Assembly: GCA_020636355.1 (NCBI GenBank)
Contig: JACJYB010000014.1
Coordinates: 1 to 64,000, forward strand
Source: Lewinellaceae bacterium
GTDB taxonomy: Bacteria; Bacteroidota; Bacteroidia; Chitinophagales; Saprospiraceae
Direction of reading: 5' to 3'
Length of the DNA: 64,000 nt
Shown here in pieces: positions 8,289 through 16,061 of this stretch (position 1 is its first letter; every line of letters begins with the position of its first letter). The notes beneath the pieces were generated by a model. The model was not told where the DNA came from. It ran no database searches and was given only the letters and a program-made list of their open reading frames with translations. The position numbers and the translations under genes were made by a program.

Positions 8289-8328
8289 ACCGCCCGATAT
8301 TTAGAGGTCGCATCAGGGCGGTACCTCT
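8289..8328. repeat. Overlapping hairpins marking the end of the accessory island
   Basis: ACCGCCC (8289-8295) pairs with GGGCGGT (8316-8322), and AGAGGT (8303-8308) pairs with ACCTCT (8323-8328), giving two mutually exclusive stems. It lies between the converging ends of the AT-rich gene at 7568 and the reverse-strand operand beginning at 8361. It could be a terminator-like structure or the remains of a recombination site; there is no T-run after it on the plus strand. Confidence 0.45.
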
Positions 8329-8360
8329 GCACATGGACGAAGATTTACCATCCGGACCAT

Positions 8361-8648
8361 TCATTGGATCAGCAACAAGACACTTTCCTCCTGGGCGATC
8401 AATTCGTGGGTGACTCGTGCCGGGATCCGGACGTAGTCATTTGGTCTGGACAGGATCACTTCCCGGTTGTCTTCCCGGTAAATGGCCTGGCCGGATAGCA
8501 GGACCAGCAGTGCATGCGTCTTGCTCTGGTGTTTATTGAGGACGCCCTTGCGTTGGATGCGGATGATGCTGGCGGTGGCTACATCTTTGAGGATAGGACT
8601 GATAGCAATGGACTTATCCCGGGCCGTGATTTGATCAAATAAGTTCAT
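8361..8648 (-). CDS. Small cupin-domain protein
   Basis: Predicted 95-residue single-domain cupin. Recognisable elements are the first half motif region KHQSKTHALLVLLSGQAIY and the later strand YVRIPARVTHELIAQEESVLLLIQ with a conserved PARVTHEL turn. The metal ligands are incomplete: two histidines in the first motif region and one in the second, so it may be a non-catalytic binding cupin. Its ATG overlaps the stop of the preceding lipoprotein gene by four bases (ATGA), so it is the last gene of the four-gene operon. Confidence 0.75.
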   Translation of the reverse strand: MNLFDQITARDKSIAISPILKDVATASIIRIQRKGVLNKHQSKTHALLVLLSGQAIYREDNREVILSRPNDYVRIPARVTHELIAQEESVLLLIQ

Positions 8649-9061
8649 TGGAAATAAGTTTTGTACTGATTCAGCTGATCGATCAGGGCATGGATGGTTT
8701 CCTGGTTTTCAGCAATGGTGGCGTTATCCATTTTACCCAGTAAAGTGTTTACCGGCAGTAAGTAATGATGTAGTTGTTCGTGGGCTTCCCCGGTCATGGT
8801 ACACTGCTTAAAGATGTCCTGAAACCGCGCGGTTAATCCGGCGTGCAACTGTTGGTAGTGATCCGGGTCGGTGTCGGCAGGATCGAAGGCGTTCAGGAGC
8901 ATTTGCATCTGTTCGATGCCCTGAGTGGTTTCCGGATTGGCTTCCCAGCGCTGGCCATTATTTAATACCACGCTTGCGGTTGCTTCATGATCGCCATGGT
9001 TGTGATTCTGACAGGCCAGCAAGGGTAGGAGCAGGATGAAAGCTAAATTTTTGAATTTCAT
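8645..9061 (-). CDS. Small lipoprotein with a His-rich N terminus
   Basis: Predicted 138 residues. The signal peptide ends in a lipobox (LLPLLAC, Cys at 17), followed by QNHNHGDHE, a short histidine-rich stretch that could bind metal. The rest is helical with no recognised domain. It is the third gene of a reverse-strand operon: 3 bases after the TetR gene and overlapping the cupin gene. Function unknown; metal handling is an inference from the HNHGDH run only. Confidence 0.7.
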   Translation of the reverse strand: MKFKNLAFILLLPLLACQNHNHGDHEATASVVLNNGQRWEANPETTQGIEQMQMLLNAFDPADTDPDHYQQLHAGLTARFQDIFKQCTMTGEAHEQLHHYLLPVNTLLGKMDNATIAENQETIHALIDQLNQYKTYFQ

Positions 9062-9064
9062 GGT

Positions 9065-9658
9065 TTATTCGTTTTGGATGAGTTGAATTAAATGGTTGAT
9101 ATGCTGGTGCCCGGTTGTTTTTAGGTTAAAGGCGCGGCGATTCATCTGCCAGCGCTGTAGCAAAAACCGGAAAGACCCCAGCAGCATGGACATGATGTCT
9201 TCGGCTGGGATAATGCGGGTTATGTGTCCCGCGGATTGTCCGGCCTCTACGAGCTGGGTTAATGTGTTTTGCATTTTGCCAATGATGGTCAGCATCTGCT
9301 GGTTAACGGATGAACTGTAGTTGAGGATGCTTTCCGAAAAGGTAGCCGGGATAAACTCCGGATGGTCAATTAAATAATCGAGTTGCCGGCTCAGGATCTG
9401 CTGTATTTTATCCAGGGGCGTTGCTTGGTTGTCTTGCAGGATGGGCTTGATGTGGCTGGCCAGGGATTGGTGCAGGGTGTCCAGGAGCCCGGCGAGGATG
9501 GCCTCTTTGCTTTCAAAGTGCCGGTAGACTGCAGCTTCAGTAAAACGGACTTCGCGAGCCAGATTTTTGATGGTCAGTCCGCCCAGGCCTTGTTCGTTCA
9601 GCAGTGCTCCGGCGGCTTCCAGGATTTCGACTTTCCGGTCTTTCATGGTTCGGGGCAT
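9065..9658 (-). CDS. TetR/AcrR-family transcriptional repressor
   Basis: Predicted 197 residues. The N-terminal helix-turn-helix is clear (about 9-55: LTIKNLAREVRFTEAAVYRHF, then SKEAILAGLL). The C-terminal ligand-binding half is variable, as usual, and gives no clue to the inducer. Its ATG overlaps the stop of the membrane protein gene as TAATG (9656-9660). Because it is encoded within the operon whose promoter carries a palindrome (10087-10102), autoregulation is likely. Confidence 0.85.
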   Translation of the reverse strand: MPRTMKDRKVEILEAAGALLNEQGLGGLTIKNLAREVRFTEAAVYRHFESKEAILAGLLDTLHQSLASHIKPILQDNQATPLDKIQQILSRQLDYLIDHPEFIPATFSESILNYSSSVNQQMLTIIGKMQNTLTQLVEAGQSAGHITRIIPAEDIMSMLLGSFRFLLQRWQMNRRAFNLKTTGHQHINHLIQLIQNE

Positions 9659-10077
9659 TAACGGGTTTGCGACGCCTGCTTTTTCAGGTTATAAAAAGAG
9701 ATACCCAGGAGAAATACCGCCATGGTCATGGCTATTGCGCCGATCAGAACAAAGACCGGTGGAGCATCCAGGTAGACCTCGGCCAGGATACCCAGGGGCA
9801 TGAGCATGCCGGTTATCCCCAGCCAGGACACGAGGCCTGCCCGGGCAATCCGGTCGTGGAAATGTACCAGCAGGAAGCCGATGAGGACGTTCAGCAGCGC
9901 AAACAGGTTCCCATGGACGTGAGCCAGCCGCACTTCAAAATGCTTGCCGGAGCCATATTGGGCGATCCACTGGGCTTTATCCGTCGCGAAGTCCCGCAGG
10001 TAGATCAGTAAGAAGCCATAGGCCATGAATAAGGCCATAAAGAGGAGGCCTGCCGCTATGTTGTTTTTACCGGACAT
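9658..10077 (-). CDS. Four-helix membrane protein, first gene of the TetR operon
   Basis: Predicted 139 residues with four membrane helices (about 7-27, 50-72, 82-102 and 107-127). Histidines sit at the start of the second helix (RLAHVHGNLFALLN) and after it (LVHFHDRI). No family is recognised with confidence; the layout resembles small DUF-type heme or quinone-associated membrane proteins, but this is not shown. It leads a four-gene operon with a TetR repressor, a His-rich lipoprotein and a cupin. Confidence 0.7.
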   Translation of the reverse strand: MSGKNNIAAGLLFMALFMAYGFLLIYLRDFATDKAQWIAQYGSGKHFEVRLAHVHGNLFALLNVLIGFLLVHFHDRIARAGLVSWLGITGMLMPLGILAEVYLDAPPVFVLIGAIAMTMAVFLLGISFYNLKKQASQTR

Positions 10078-10086
10078 GACATGTTA

Positions 10087-10109
10087 GTAAATGTTCACTT
10101 ACAAATGTA
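10087..10109 (-). promoter_or_regulatory. Promoter and TetR operator of the reverse operon
   Basis: GTAAATG (10087-10093) and CACTTAC (10096-10102) form a 7-2-7 inverted repeat with one mismatched pair, typical in size for TetR operators. Read on the minus strand, TACATTTG (10109-10102) matches the Bacteroidota -7 element TAnnTTTG and abuts the palindrome, which sits between it and the ATG at 10077. A repressor bound here would block initiation. Confidence 0.6.
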
Positions 10110-10229
10110 AACTATCTTTTTATTGCGTTTGAATGATTTGAATCATCCTGGGTTCTATGCCGATGTGTATCATGGCTTGGCCAGTCAGCAGATGGGCTGA
10201 AAGTCTCTGAGGGTATTGCCCTTATCCGG

Positions 10230-10378
10230 AAATAGAACAACTGGATGGTGCCATTTGGAATGTCAATGATCTCAATGTACATTTAGGATACTTTGATGTT
10301 TAGCAACCTGAAAGAAGAGAACAATTCCTAAAGTTGAAACAATTCCAAGTATCAACGATGTACCCTGAAAGGGTAAAG
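10230..10378 (+). pseudogene. IS481 transposase tail and right end, degraded
   Basis: The sequence aligns base by base with the end of the IS481-like element at about 6008-6150. Translation gives EQLDGAIWNVNDLNVHLGYFD, then a stop, then PERREQFLKLKQFQ, matching EQVDETIWNVYYRNVLLGYFD ... ERREQYQRL. It continues into AAGTATCAACGATGTACCC (10346-10364), which matches the IS right end AAGTGTCAAGGATGTACCC at 16 of 19 positions. Only the last 40 or so codons and the terminus remain. It is a relic of a related but diverged copy. Confidence 0.75.
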
Positions 10379-10410
10379 CAGCTGGCTTTTTACATTCAAA
10401 TCATCATTAT

Positions 10411-11319
10411 ATGCCTAAAACGATCCTTGTTTTACTTGCTTTTTGCTTTCAATGCTCACTTGTACGTGCGCAGACCAAAATTATAGATATGCACATTCAT
10501 TCCTATTCGGATGCTGACTTTGGTGAACGAGAACCAACGACCGATTACTATGGAATGAAAGGTGCTTCAAATGCAGAAGTGCATCGGGTTGAAACTTTTG
10601 CAGCTTTTAAAAAATGGAACATTGTTAAAGCCATGGTAAGTGGTAACCCTCAAAGTGTCGAGGAATGGGCTGCAAAGGATGATGATAATCAGGTAATCAG
10701 AGGGATATTGATTTTTTCACCTGATGATTATGGCTTGGATAGCATTAAGTTTGAGCAAATGGTCAAGGACGGAAAAATTGAAGTATTTGGAGAAATTGGA
10801 GCATATTATAGTGGTACTACGCTAAGCGATCCAATCTGGCAGCCTTATTTACGTATTTGCGAAAGGTATGATGTTCCTGTTGCAGTTCATACAGGGGGAG
10901 GCGATCCGGGAGGAACTTATTCATGGTCTCCGAAAGCAAGGCTGATCAAGGGTGATCCCTATTTAATTGAAGATGTATTGGTGAAATATCCGAAGCTGAG
11001 GATTTATTTGATGCATAACGGTGGAGAAGAGTGGCACGAACATGCTTTGCGACTTATGGCCTATTATCCCCAATTGTATACGGATATCGCGGTTATGCTT
11101 TGGGTTGAGCCCAATACTCAACGAACGGTAACAGAATTTCTGATGAACGCAAAACATGCGGGTTATTTAGACCGGGTGATGTTTGGGTCAGACCAAATGG
11201 TATGGCCATATGCTATTGAAAAATCAATTAATTTTCTTAATAGTCTGGATTTCCTTACAGCAAAAGAAAAAGAAGGTATTTTTTATGATAATGCAGCTCG
11301 ATTTTTAAAATTGAAATAA
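10411..11319 (+). CDS. Secreted amidohydrolase (amidohydrolase-2 / TIM-barrel metal hydrolase)
   Basis: Predicted 302 residues with a signal peptide (about 1-20, ending VRAQ). The metal-binding start of the barrel is IIDMHIHS, followed by VAVHTGGG, LRIYLMHNGGE and FGSDQMVWPY, the His, His and Asp positions expected for an amidohydrolase-2 or TatD-like fold. The substrate is unknown. The stop codon TAA is directly followed by the ATG of a thioredoxin-like lipoprotein, so the two are one operon. A second, distant family member lies at 31558. Confidence 0.8.
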   Translation: MPKTILVLLAFCFQCSLVRAQTKIIDMHIHSYSDADFGEREPTTDYYGMKGASNAEVHRVETFAAFKKWNIVKAMVSGNPQSVEEWAAKDDDNQVIRGILIFSPDDYGLDSIKFEQMVKDGKIEVFGEIGAYYSGTTLSDPIWQPYLRICERYDVPVAVHTGGGDPGGTYSWSPKARLIKGDPYLIEDVLVKYPKLRIYLMHNGGEEWHEHALRLMAYYPQLYTDIAVMLWVEPNTQRTVTEFLMNAKHAGYLDRVMFGSDQMVWPYAIEKSINFLNSLDFLTAKEKEGIFYDNAARFLKLK

Positions 11320-12696
11320 ATGGGCCTGACGAAATTGCGAGTACTTGGCATTCTGGTTTTAGGACTGATGACAATCCTGATTTCGTGTGACAAGAAAAGC
11401 AAGTTTCAAATTAGCATTGAAGCCAATAGAGCAAATTACGACACGCTATTCATTAAGGAATTAATTACAGGCAGAACATTGGCTAAAGTCCCATTGCGTC
11501 AATTGGATAAGGGTTACGCCTTCAATATAAATGAAGCTACACTTGGACAACTTTCAGTAGGTGGCGCCGGAACTACTTATTTGACAATTGTCAGACCTGG
11601 GGTACATAAAACAGTCACGATTGATTCTGCATCCATTAAGACCAGACAATCAACGGCAGACTCCTTAGTGAATTATCTTTGGAAATCTACCAATCAAATG
11701 TTTTCACTTCATGATAGAGTAATTTTTGCTCAAAATAATCCTGAGCAAGTGAGGTCAATATTTGACAGTCTTATACAAGTTCGAAAGGCTCAATTGAAAA
11801 GGTGTGAATCCAAACTGACTGCAGATGAGCTTGGTCTATTAAATTATCAGAATGAGGCAAGAGCTTACTCTTTCCTTATGTTTTATGGAAGAATTATTAA
11901 ACAGTATTTACCCGACAATGATTTCTTTAGCTTTATCGATAGTATTGATAATGAAAACGTATATTCCAAATCACTCCCCGATAACTTACTTTATAAATAT
12001 GAAATACAGTTTTTGAGAGAACAGGATTCGATTGAGAATATTGATGCTTTTTTAAACTATATCGAGGCTAAAACTAAAAATAAAGATTTGCAGGACTTTT
12101 TAAAGGCATCCTATCTGAAAAGTGTTATCGAACAACCATCGTATTGGAGACGTCATGTAAATCTATTTACCACCAATTCGATTAAGGTGGCTTTAAAGAG
12201 AGAATCAATAAACAGCTATTCCTATCTGATCAATAAAGCCTCAAATTCATTCTACGCTTCACAGAAGGGCGTTAAAGGTTATGATTTTACTGCATATGGA
12301 TTAGATGGGGCAGAACTAATGCTTTCTGACTTTAAAGGGAAAGTTGTTGTAATCGACACATGGGCGACTTGGTGCGGCCCATGTATAGACCAACGACCCA
12401 ACATGCTTGAATTAGCCAAAAAGTATAAGGACAATCAGATGGTCGCTTTCCTTTTAGTTTCCATTGACAATTCAGTGGACCGATGGAAAAAATACGTAAA
12501 CCGGACTAATGAAGATCAGTATGGAATTGAGGTTAATATACCGGACGGTATGAATTCGGAGTTTGGGGACAATTACTTGATAAAAGCTATACCAAAATAT
12601 ATCCTCATTGACAAGAACGGAATTATCGTTGATTCCAATTTGCCAGAACCGTCAATAGGAATGGAACAACTGATCGAACAAGTAAGTAATCAATGA
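11320..12696 (+). CDS. TlpA/ResA-like thiol-disulfide lipoprotein
   Basis: Predicted 458 residues: a lipoprotein signal (LMTILISC, Cys at 23), an N-terminal beta-rich domain like the DUF4369 type (about 25-110), a long helical middle and a C-terminal thioredoxin fold. The redox motif is WATWCGPC (about 344-351) and the cis-proline loop is AIPKYILID. It is probably periplasmic and membrane-anchored, reducing disulfides in exported proteins. Its ATG follows the amidohydrolase stop with no gap. Confidence 0.85.
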   Translation: MGLTKLRVLGILVLGLMTILISCDKKSKFQISIEANRANYDTLFIKELITGRTLAKVPLRQLDKGYAFNINEATLGQLSVGGAGTTYLTIVRPGVHKTVTIDSASIKTRQSTADSLVNYLWKSTNQMFSLHDRVIFAQNNPEQVRSIFDSLIQVRKAQLKRCESKLTADELGLLNYQNEARAYSFLMFYGRIIKQYLPDNDFFSFIDSIDNENVYSKSLPDNLLYKYEIQFLREQDSIENIDAFLNYIEAKTKNKDLQDFLKASYLKSVIEQPSYWRRHVNLFTTNSIKVALKRESINSYSYLINKASNSFYASQKGVKGYDFTAYGLDGAELMLSDFKGKVVVIDTWATWCGPCIDQRPNMLELAKKYKDNQMVAFLLVSIDNSVDRWKKYVNRTNEDQYGIEVNIPDGMNSEFGDNYLIKAIPKYILIDKNGIIVDSNLPEPSIGMEQLIEQVSNQ

Positions 12697-12716
12697 TAAA
12701 CACCCGGCAACTTCAA

Positions 12717-12765
12717 TGGGGGACTCCGTTGGATGGTCGAACAAGGTAGTTGGATAGCTCCCCCA
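12717..12765 (+). terminator. Possible hairpin after the TlpA-like gene
   Basis: TGGGGGA (12717-12723) pairs with TCCCCCA (12759-12765) across a 35-base loop, about 20 bases after the stop. There is no T-run immediately after it, so it is a weak terminator candidate; the rest of the gap to 12928 shows nothing. Confidence 0.3.
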
Positions 12766-12928
12766 GGGATATTTGTATATTACATGGAATGAAATGATCT
12801 GATTTTTTTAAGGAGAATGTAAAATGGTTTAGCGTTAAATAAAAGTAAAGGCACTGTCTGAGCAGTTACCTGATCAATTATTCCGGATCTATTAGGCAGG
12901 AAACGATACTTCCATGTACTTTTAATGT

Positions 12929-13813
12929 ATGCAAACATTCACACTGCAAAACGATCAACTGCGCGTAGCAATAAAACAAACGGGCGCAGAATTAGCCAGT
13001 ATTTACAGCCCCTTGCAAAAGCAGGAGTATGTCTGGCAGGCGGATCCCCAGTATTGGAAAAGACATTCCTCCATCCTGTTTCCGATTGTGGGAAAACTGG
13101 CCAACGATGCTTACCGTCTGGAAGAGAAAGCTTATCACCTTCCACAGCATGGGTTTGCGCGCGATATGAACTTCACACTGGTGCATCAGGACGAGAAGAA
13201 CCTAAAGCTCCAACTGAAAGATTCGGAGGAAACCTTGAAGGCGTATCCTTTTCCCTTCCAGTTTGATGCGATTTACGCGCTGGAGAAAAATAAGCTATTT
13301 ATCACCTACGAAATAACCAATCCGGGCGAAGAGCCTTTATGGTTTTCACTTGGCGCCCATCCAGCTTTTAATGTGCCGGTTCTACCCGATACCCGGCGAA
13401 GCGACTATGGATTGCGTTTTGAAACTGCCGAAACGACCGACCGGCTGTTGATCGTGGATGGATTGCGTACCGGATCGTCGCAACGGATCCTGGAGGATGC
13501 CCAACTCCTGCCCATTACCGATGATCTTTTTGATCAGGATGCCCTCATCTTCACCAGCCTGCGATCGGAAGAATTAAGCCTGATAGGGCCCGGGGATCAG
13601 GAGATCTGGAAATTTGGTTTTAGCGGATTTCCCTATCTCGGCATCTGGTCCAAGTCCAAAGATGCTCCCTTTGTCTGTATTGAACCCTGGCATGGGGTCG
13701 CCGACGAAACCGGTTACGAAGGGCCATTCCATCTGAAAGACGGTATCATCGCGCTTCCTGGTAAAGCCGAGTTTACCTGCACCCACTGGGTGGAAATCGT
13801 ACAGGCACCGTGA
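12929..13813 (+). CDS. Aldose 1-epimerase family protein (LacX/YeaD-like)
   Basis: Predicted 294 residues of the galactose-mutarotase fold, which interconverts alpha and beta anomers of hexoses or hexose phosphates. Visible hallmarks are the early RHSSILFPIVGKL stretch, LPQHGFARDM (the first active-site His), FSLGAHPAFNVP (the second His) and the late ICIEPWHGV-like motif with the catalytic Glu (VCIEPWHG). No signal peptide, so cytoplasmic. It matches the LacX subgroup by length and motifs. It stands alone and converges with a small membrane protein gene. Confidence 0.85.
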   Translation: MQTFTLQNDQLRVAIKQTGAELASIYSPLQKQEYVWQADPQYWKRHSSILFPIVGKLANDAYRLEEKAYHLPQHGFARDMNFTLVHQDEKNLKLQLKDSEETLKAYPFPFQFDAIYALEKNKLFITYEITNPGEEPLWFSLGAHPAFNVPVLPDTRRSDYGLRFETAETTDRLLIVDGLRTGSSQRILEDAQLLPITDDLFDQDALIFTSLRSEELSLIGPGDQEIWKFGFSGFPYLGIWSKSKDAPFVCIEPWHGVADETGYEGPFHLKDGIIALPGKAEFTCTHWVEIVQAP

Positions 13814-13818
13814 GGGCC

Positions 13819-14103
13819 TTAATTCCAGCGTGATTTCGAAGTGACAACCAGCAGGATATAAAGGAGAGCGATCCATCCGGGAATAGCCAAAATAGACAAA
13901 ACCACCTTAGCCCAACCGGCATGTCCCAGGTTATGCAGCCAGATCCCGCCACCCACTGAGGCACTGGCCACTGCCAATAATGCAAACCACAGGGAGCCAT
14001 TGCGTGAACTGACCGAGCCATCACCCAGGCCCACTACAAAGAAATAGAGAATGACCAACAAAGTCGCTATAGCGGAGAATAAGAGTATCCGGTAGAAGAT
14101 CAT
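13819..14103 (-). CDS. Small three-helix membrane protein, unknown
   Basis: Predicted 94 residues with three hydrophobic helices (about 5-26, 38-58 and 66-88) and a short basic tail (SKSRWN). No family is recognised. It converges on the mutarotase gene with only 5 bases between stops. The initiator ATG is the first codon of the open frame and precedes a good first helix. Confidence 0.6.
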   Translation of the reverse strand: MIFYRILLFSAIATLLVILYFFVVGLGDGSVSSRNGSLWFALLAVASASVGGGIWLHNLGHAGWAKVVLSILAIPGWIALLYILLVVTSKSRWN

Positions 14104-14322
14104 AAGCCATTGATTGAATAAGCCCTAGAATGGGGAAAGTAAATTACGACGCCTGAAGATCACCGCAAAAAAATTATTGCTTGCCCCTTGTCCTGTATTC
14201 ATAAGGGGAGTCCGGCCAAAATCAGGTAGCTATAAAAGTAAATCTCACCAGGCACTAAGAGGGATCGGTTGACCCTGATCCGGGTAAAAACTAAACCTGT
14301 ATCTTTAGGAAAAGAATGTCCT

Positions 14323-15846
14323 ATGCGGATTCCGGTCTTCTTAATCATTTCCCTGATGTTGATCGTCAATAGCTGTAATCAAAGCCCTCCTGCCCGCAGC
14401 ATTGACCTGAAGGAACTCACCGTGGATGACATTCACGCGGCTTACCGTGCCGGCACGTATACCTGTGAACAGCTGGTCCTGGCTTACTTGAACCGGATGG
14501 ACAGCGTAAACCCGGCCATCAATGCCATCACTTATCGCAATGCGGAGGCCCTGGCCCAAGCCCGGGCACTTGACCAGGAATTCAAAGAGACGGGAAAATT
14601 AAGACCGCTGCATGGAATTCCGATGATCGTCAAAGATAATTATGAGACAGCCGGCCTGCCTACCACGGCTGGGTCCAAAGCTTTGGTCAATTTTATTCCG
14701 CAGGCCAATGCCTGGATGGTTCAGGCATTGATTGATGCAGGTGCTATTGTGCTGGCAAAATCCAATATGGCCGAATGGGCATTCAGTCCCATGCATACCG
14801 AGAGTTCAACCTTCGGTATCACGCACAATCCATACGATACAACCCGGGTGCCCGCCGGGTCCAGTGGAGGGACCGCAGCTGCTATTGCGGCCAACCTGGG
14901 CGTATTGGGACTGGGCACGGATACCGGTAACTCCATCCGCGGACCGTCTTCACACTGTGCACTGGTTGGTATCCGCCCCAGCCTGGGCCTGATCAGCCGG
15001 CAAGGCATTGTTCCATTATACCTGCGAAATGATGTAGGCGGTCCGATGTGCCGGACAGTGACCGATGCAGTCCGGGTCATTCAAGCTACCGCAGGGTCGG
15101 ATCCCGGTGATCCGCTGACGTATTTCGGCGAAGGTTATGTCAAAGCGGATTATCTGTCCTATTTACGGAAGGATGGTCTGCAGGGAAAGCGGATAGGGGT
15201 GTTGCGATTTATGACGAAGGCTATTGATCCGGGCATTGAGGAACTGTTTGAACAGGCCATCCGGGACTTACGTGCATCCGGCGCAGAAGTTCTGGATTCG
15301 ATTGATATTCCGGACTTTGAAATCCTGAGGCAAAATCAGTGGTGCGCAGAATTCCGGCCGGATGTTGAAGCGTACCTGGCGGAAAGGGTGCGGATCGATA
15401 GTGTACAGACTATTGAGGACATACTGCGGATCGGGACCAAATCGGACTATACCCGCCGCCGGCTGGAATACCAGCGTAGCCACCTGGACCGTCCGGAAGG
15501 GGATATTCCTTGTGGATCCCCATTTGATGATCCATTGCGGCTGGCCTTTCGTAAAGCGATCGAGCAGGTCATGGATGATCAGCTTATTGATGCGTTGATC
15601 TATCCGACATGGAATTATCCTCCAGCGCACATTAACCGGTTTGAAGAGGAATACCGGGGGGATAATAGCCAGGTAATTGCACCACATACCGGCCAGCCGG
15701 CCATTACCGTTCCAATGGGATTCAATCCGGATGGCTTGCCTGCGGGAATTCAGTTTCTGGGCAGGTTGTTTGATGAGCCAACCCTGATCGAGATCGCCTA
15801 TGGGTATGAGCAGGGGACGAAACACCGCTTGGATCTAAAGCAATAG
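14323..15846 (+). CDS. Amidase-signature lipoprotein
   Basis: Predicted 507 residues counted from the ATG at 14323; this start is preferred over a TTG at 14269 because it gives a proper lipobox (LMLIVNSC). The catalytic Lys is in GIPMIVKDNYET and the Gly/Ser-rich amidase signature is VPAGSSGGTAAAIAANLG, with the cis-Ser loop in TDTGNSIRGPSSHC. The Lys-Ser-Ser triad is therefore intact. The C terminus has the usual QPAITVPMGF. It hydrolyses an amide bond of unknown substrate outside the cytoplasm. A TATCTTTA element lies just upstream of the start. Confidence 0.85.
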   Translation: MRIPVFLIISLMLIVNSCNQSPPARSIDLKELTVDDIHAAYRAGTYTCEQLVLAYLNRMDSVNPAINAITYRNAEALAQARALDQEFKETGKLRPLHGIPMIVKDNYETAGLPTTAGSKALVNFIPQANAWMVQALIDAGAIVLAKSNMAEWAFSPMHTESSTFGITHNPYDTTRVPAGSSGGTAAAIAANLGVLGLGTDTGNSIRGPSSHCALVGIRPSLGLISRQGIVPLYLRNDVGGPMCRTVTDAVRVIQATAGSDPGDPLTYFGEGYVKADYLSYLRKDGLQGKRIGVLRFMTKAIDPGIEELFEQAIRDLRASGAEVLDSIDIPDFEILRQNQWCAEFRPDVEAYLAERVRIDSVQTIEDILRIGTKSDYTRRRLEYQRSHLDRPEGDIPCGSPFDDPLRLAFRKAIEQVMDDQLIDALIYPTWNYPPAHINRFEEEYRGDNSQVIAPHTGQPAITVPMGFNPDGLPAGIQFLGRLFDEPTLIEIAYGYEQGTKHRLDLKQ

Positions 15847-15992
15847 ATATCAACGATAAGGTATCGGATCATCAGCCAGGTCTTTAACGGAAATTGTCCT
15901 TTCCTATTCTCAATGTAAGCAATGGAGCTAAACGGGGACCGGCGACTGGAAAAGTGGCTTAAATGATTTAAGTCTGCCTGACCAGATCAAGG

Positions 15993-16008
15993 TACCTATA
16001 CCTAGGTA
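15993..16008. promoter_or_regulatory. NarL-type palindrome upstream of the histidine kinase
   Basis: TACCTA (15993-15998), four bases, TAGGTA (16003-16008). A perfect 12-base palindrome ATACCTAGGTAT overlaps it. The same architecture recurs at 18651-18666. It lies 23 bases upstream of a -7 element and about 54 bases before the kinase ATG, where an activator would bind. Confidence 0.6.
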
Positions 16009-16030
16009 TGTGCACCGGATGGGCTTTACG

Positions 16031-16038
16031 TATCTTTG
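16031..16038 (+). promoter_or_regulatory. Bacteroidota -7 element for the kinase/regulator operon
   Basis: TATCTTTG exactly matches TAnnTTTG, 23 bases before the ATG at 16062. No clear -33 TTTG is present at the usual spacing, which fits a promoter that depends on an activator bound at the palindrome just upstream. Confidence 0.5.
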
Positions 16039-16061
16039 TGTATAGCTTCAATCCGTAGTTG

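Larger units (their letters stand above)
10078..10410. other. Intergenic stretch: operon promoter and an IS481 remnant
   Basis: The left part holds the promoter and operator of the reverse-strand TetR operon and a small palindrome TGATT-TG-AATCA (10134-10145). The right part is the degraded IS481 tail at 10230-10378. Bases 10150-10229 show nothing recognisable. Confidence 0.5.

Noticed and set aside
15268..15825. Long reverse open frame of 185 codons within the amidase gene
   Set aside because: Shadow of the amidase frame, with no start context or motif.
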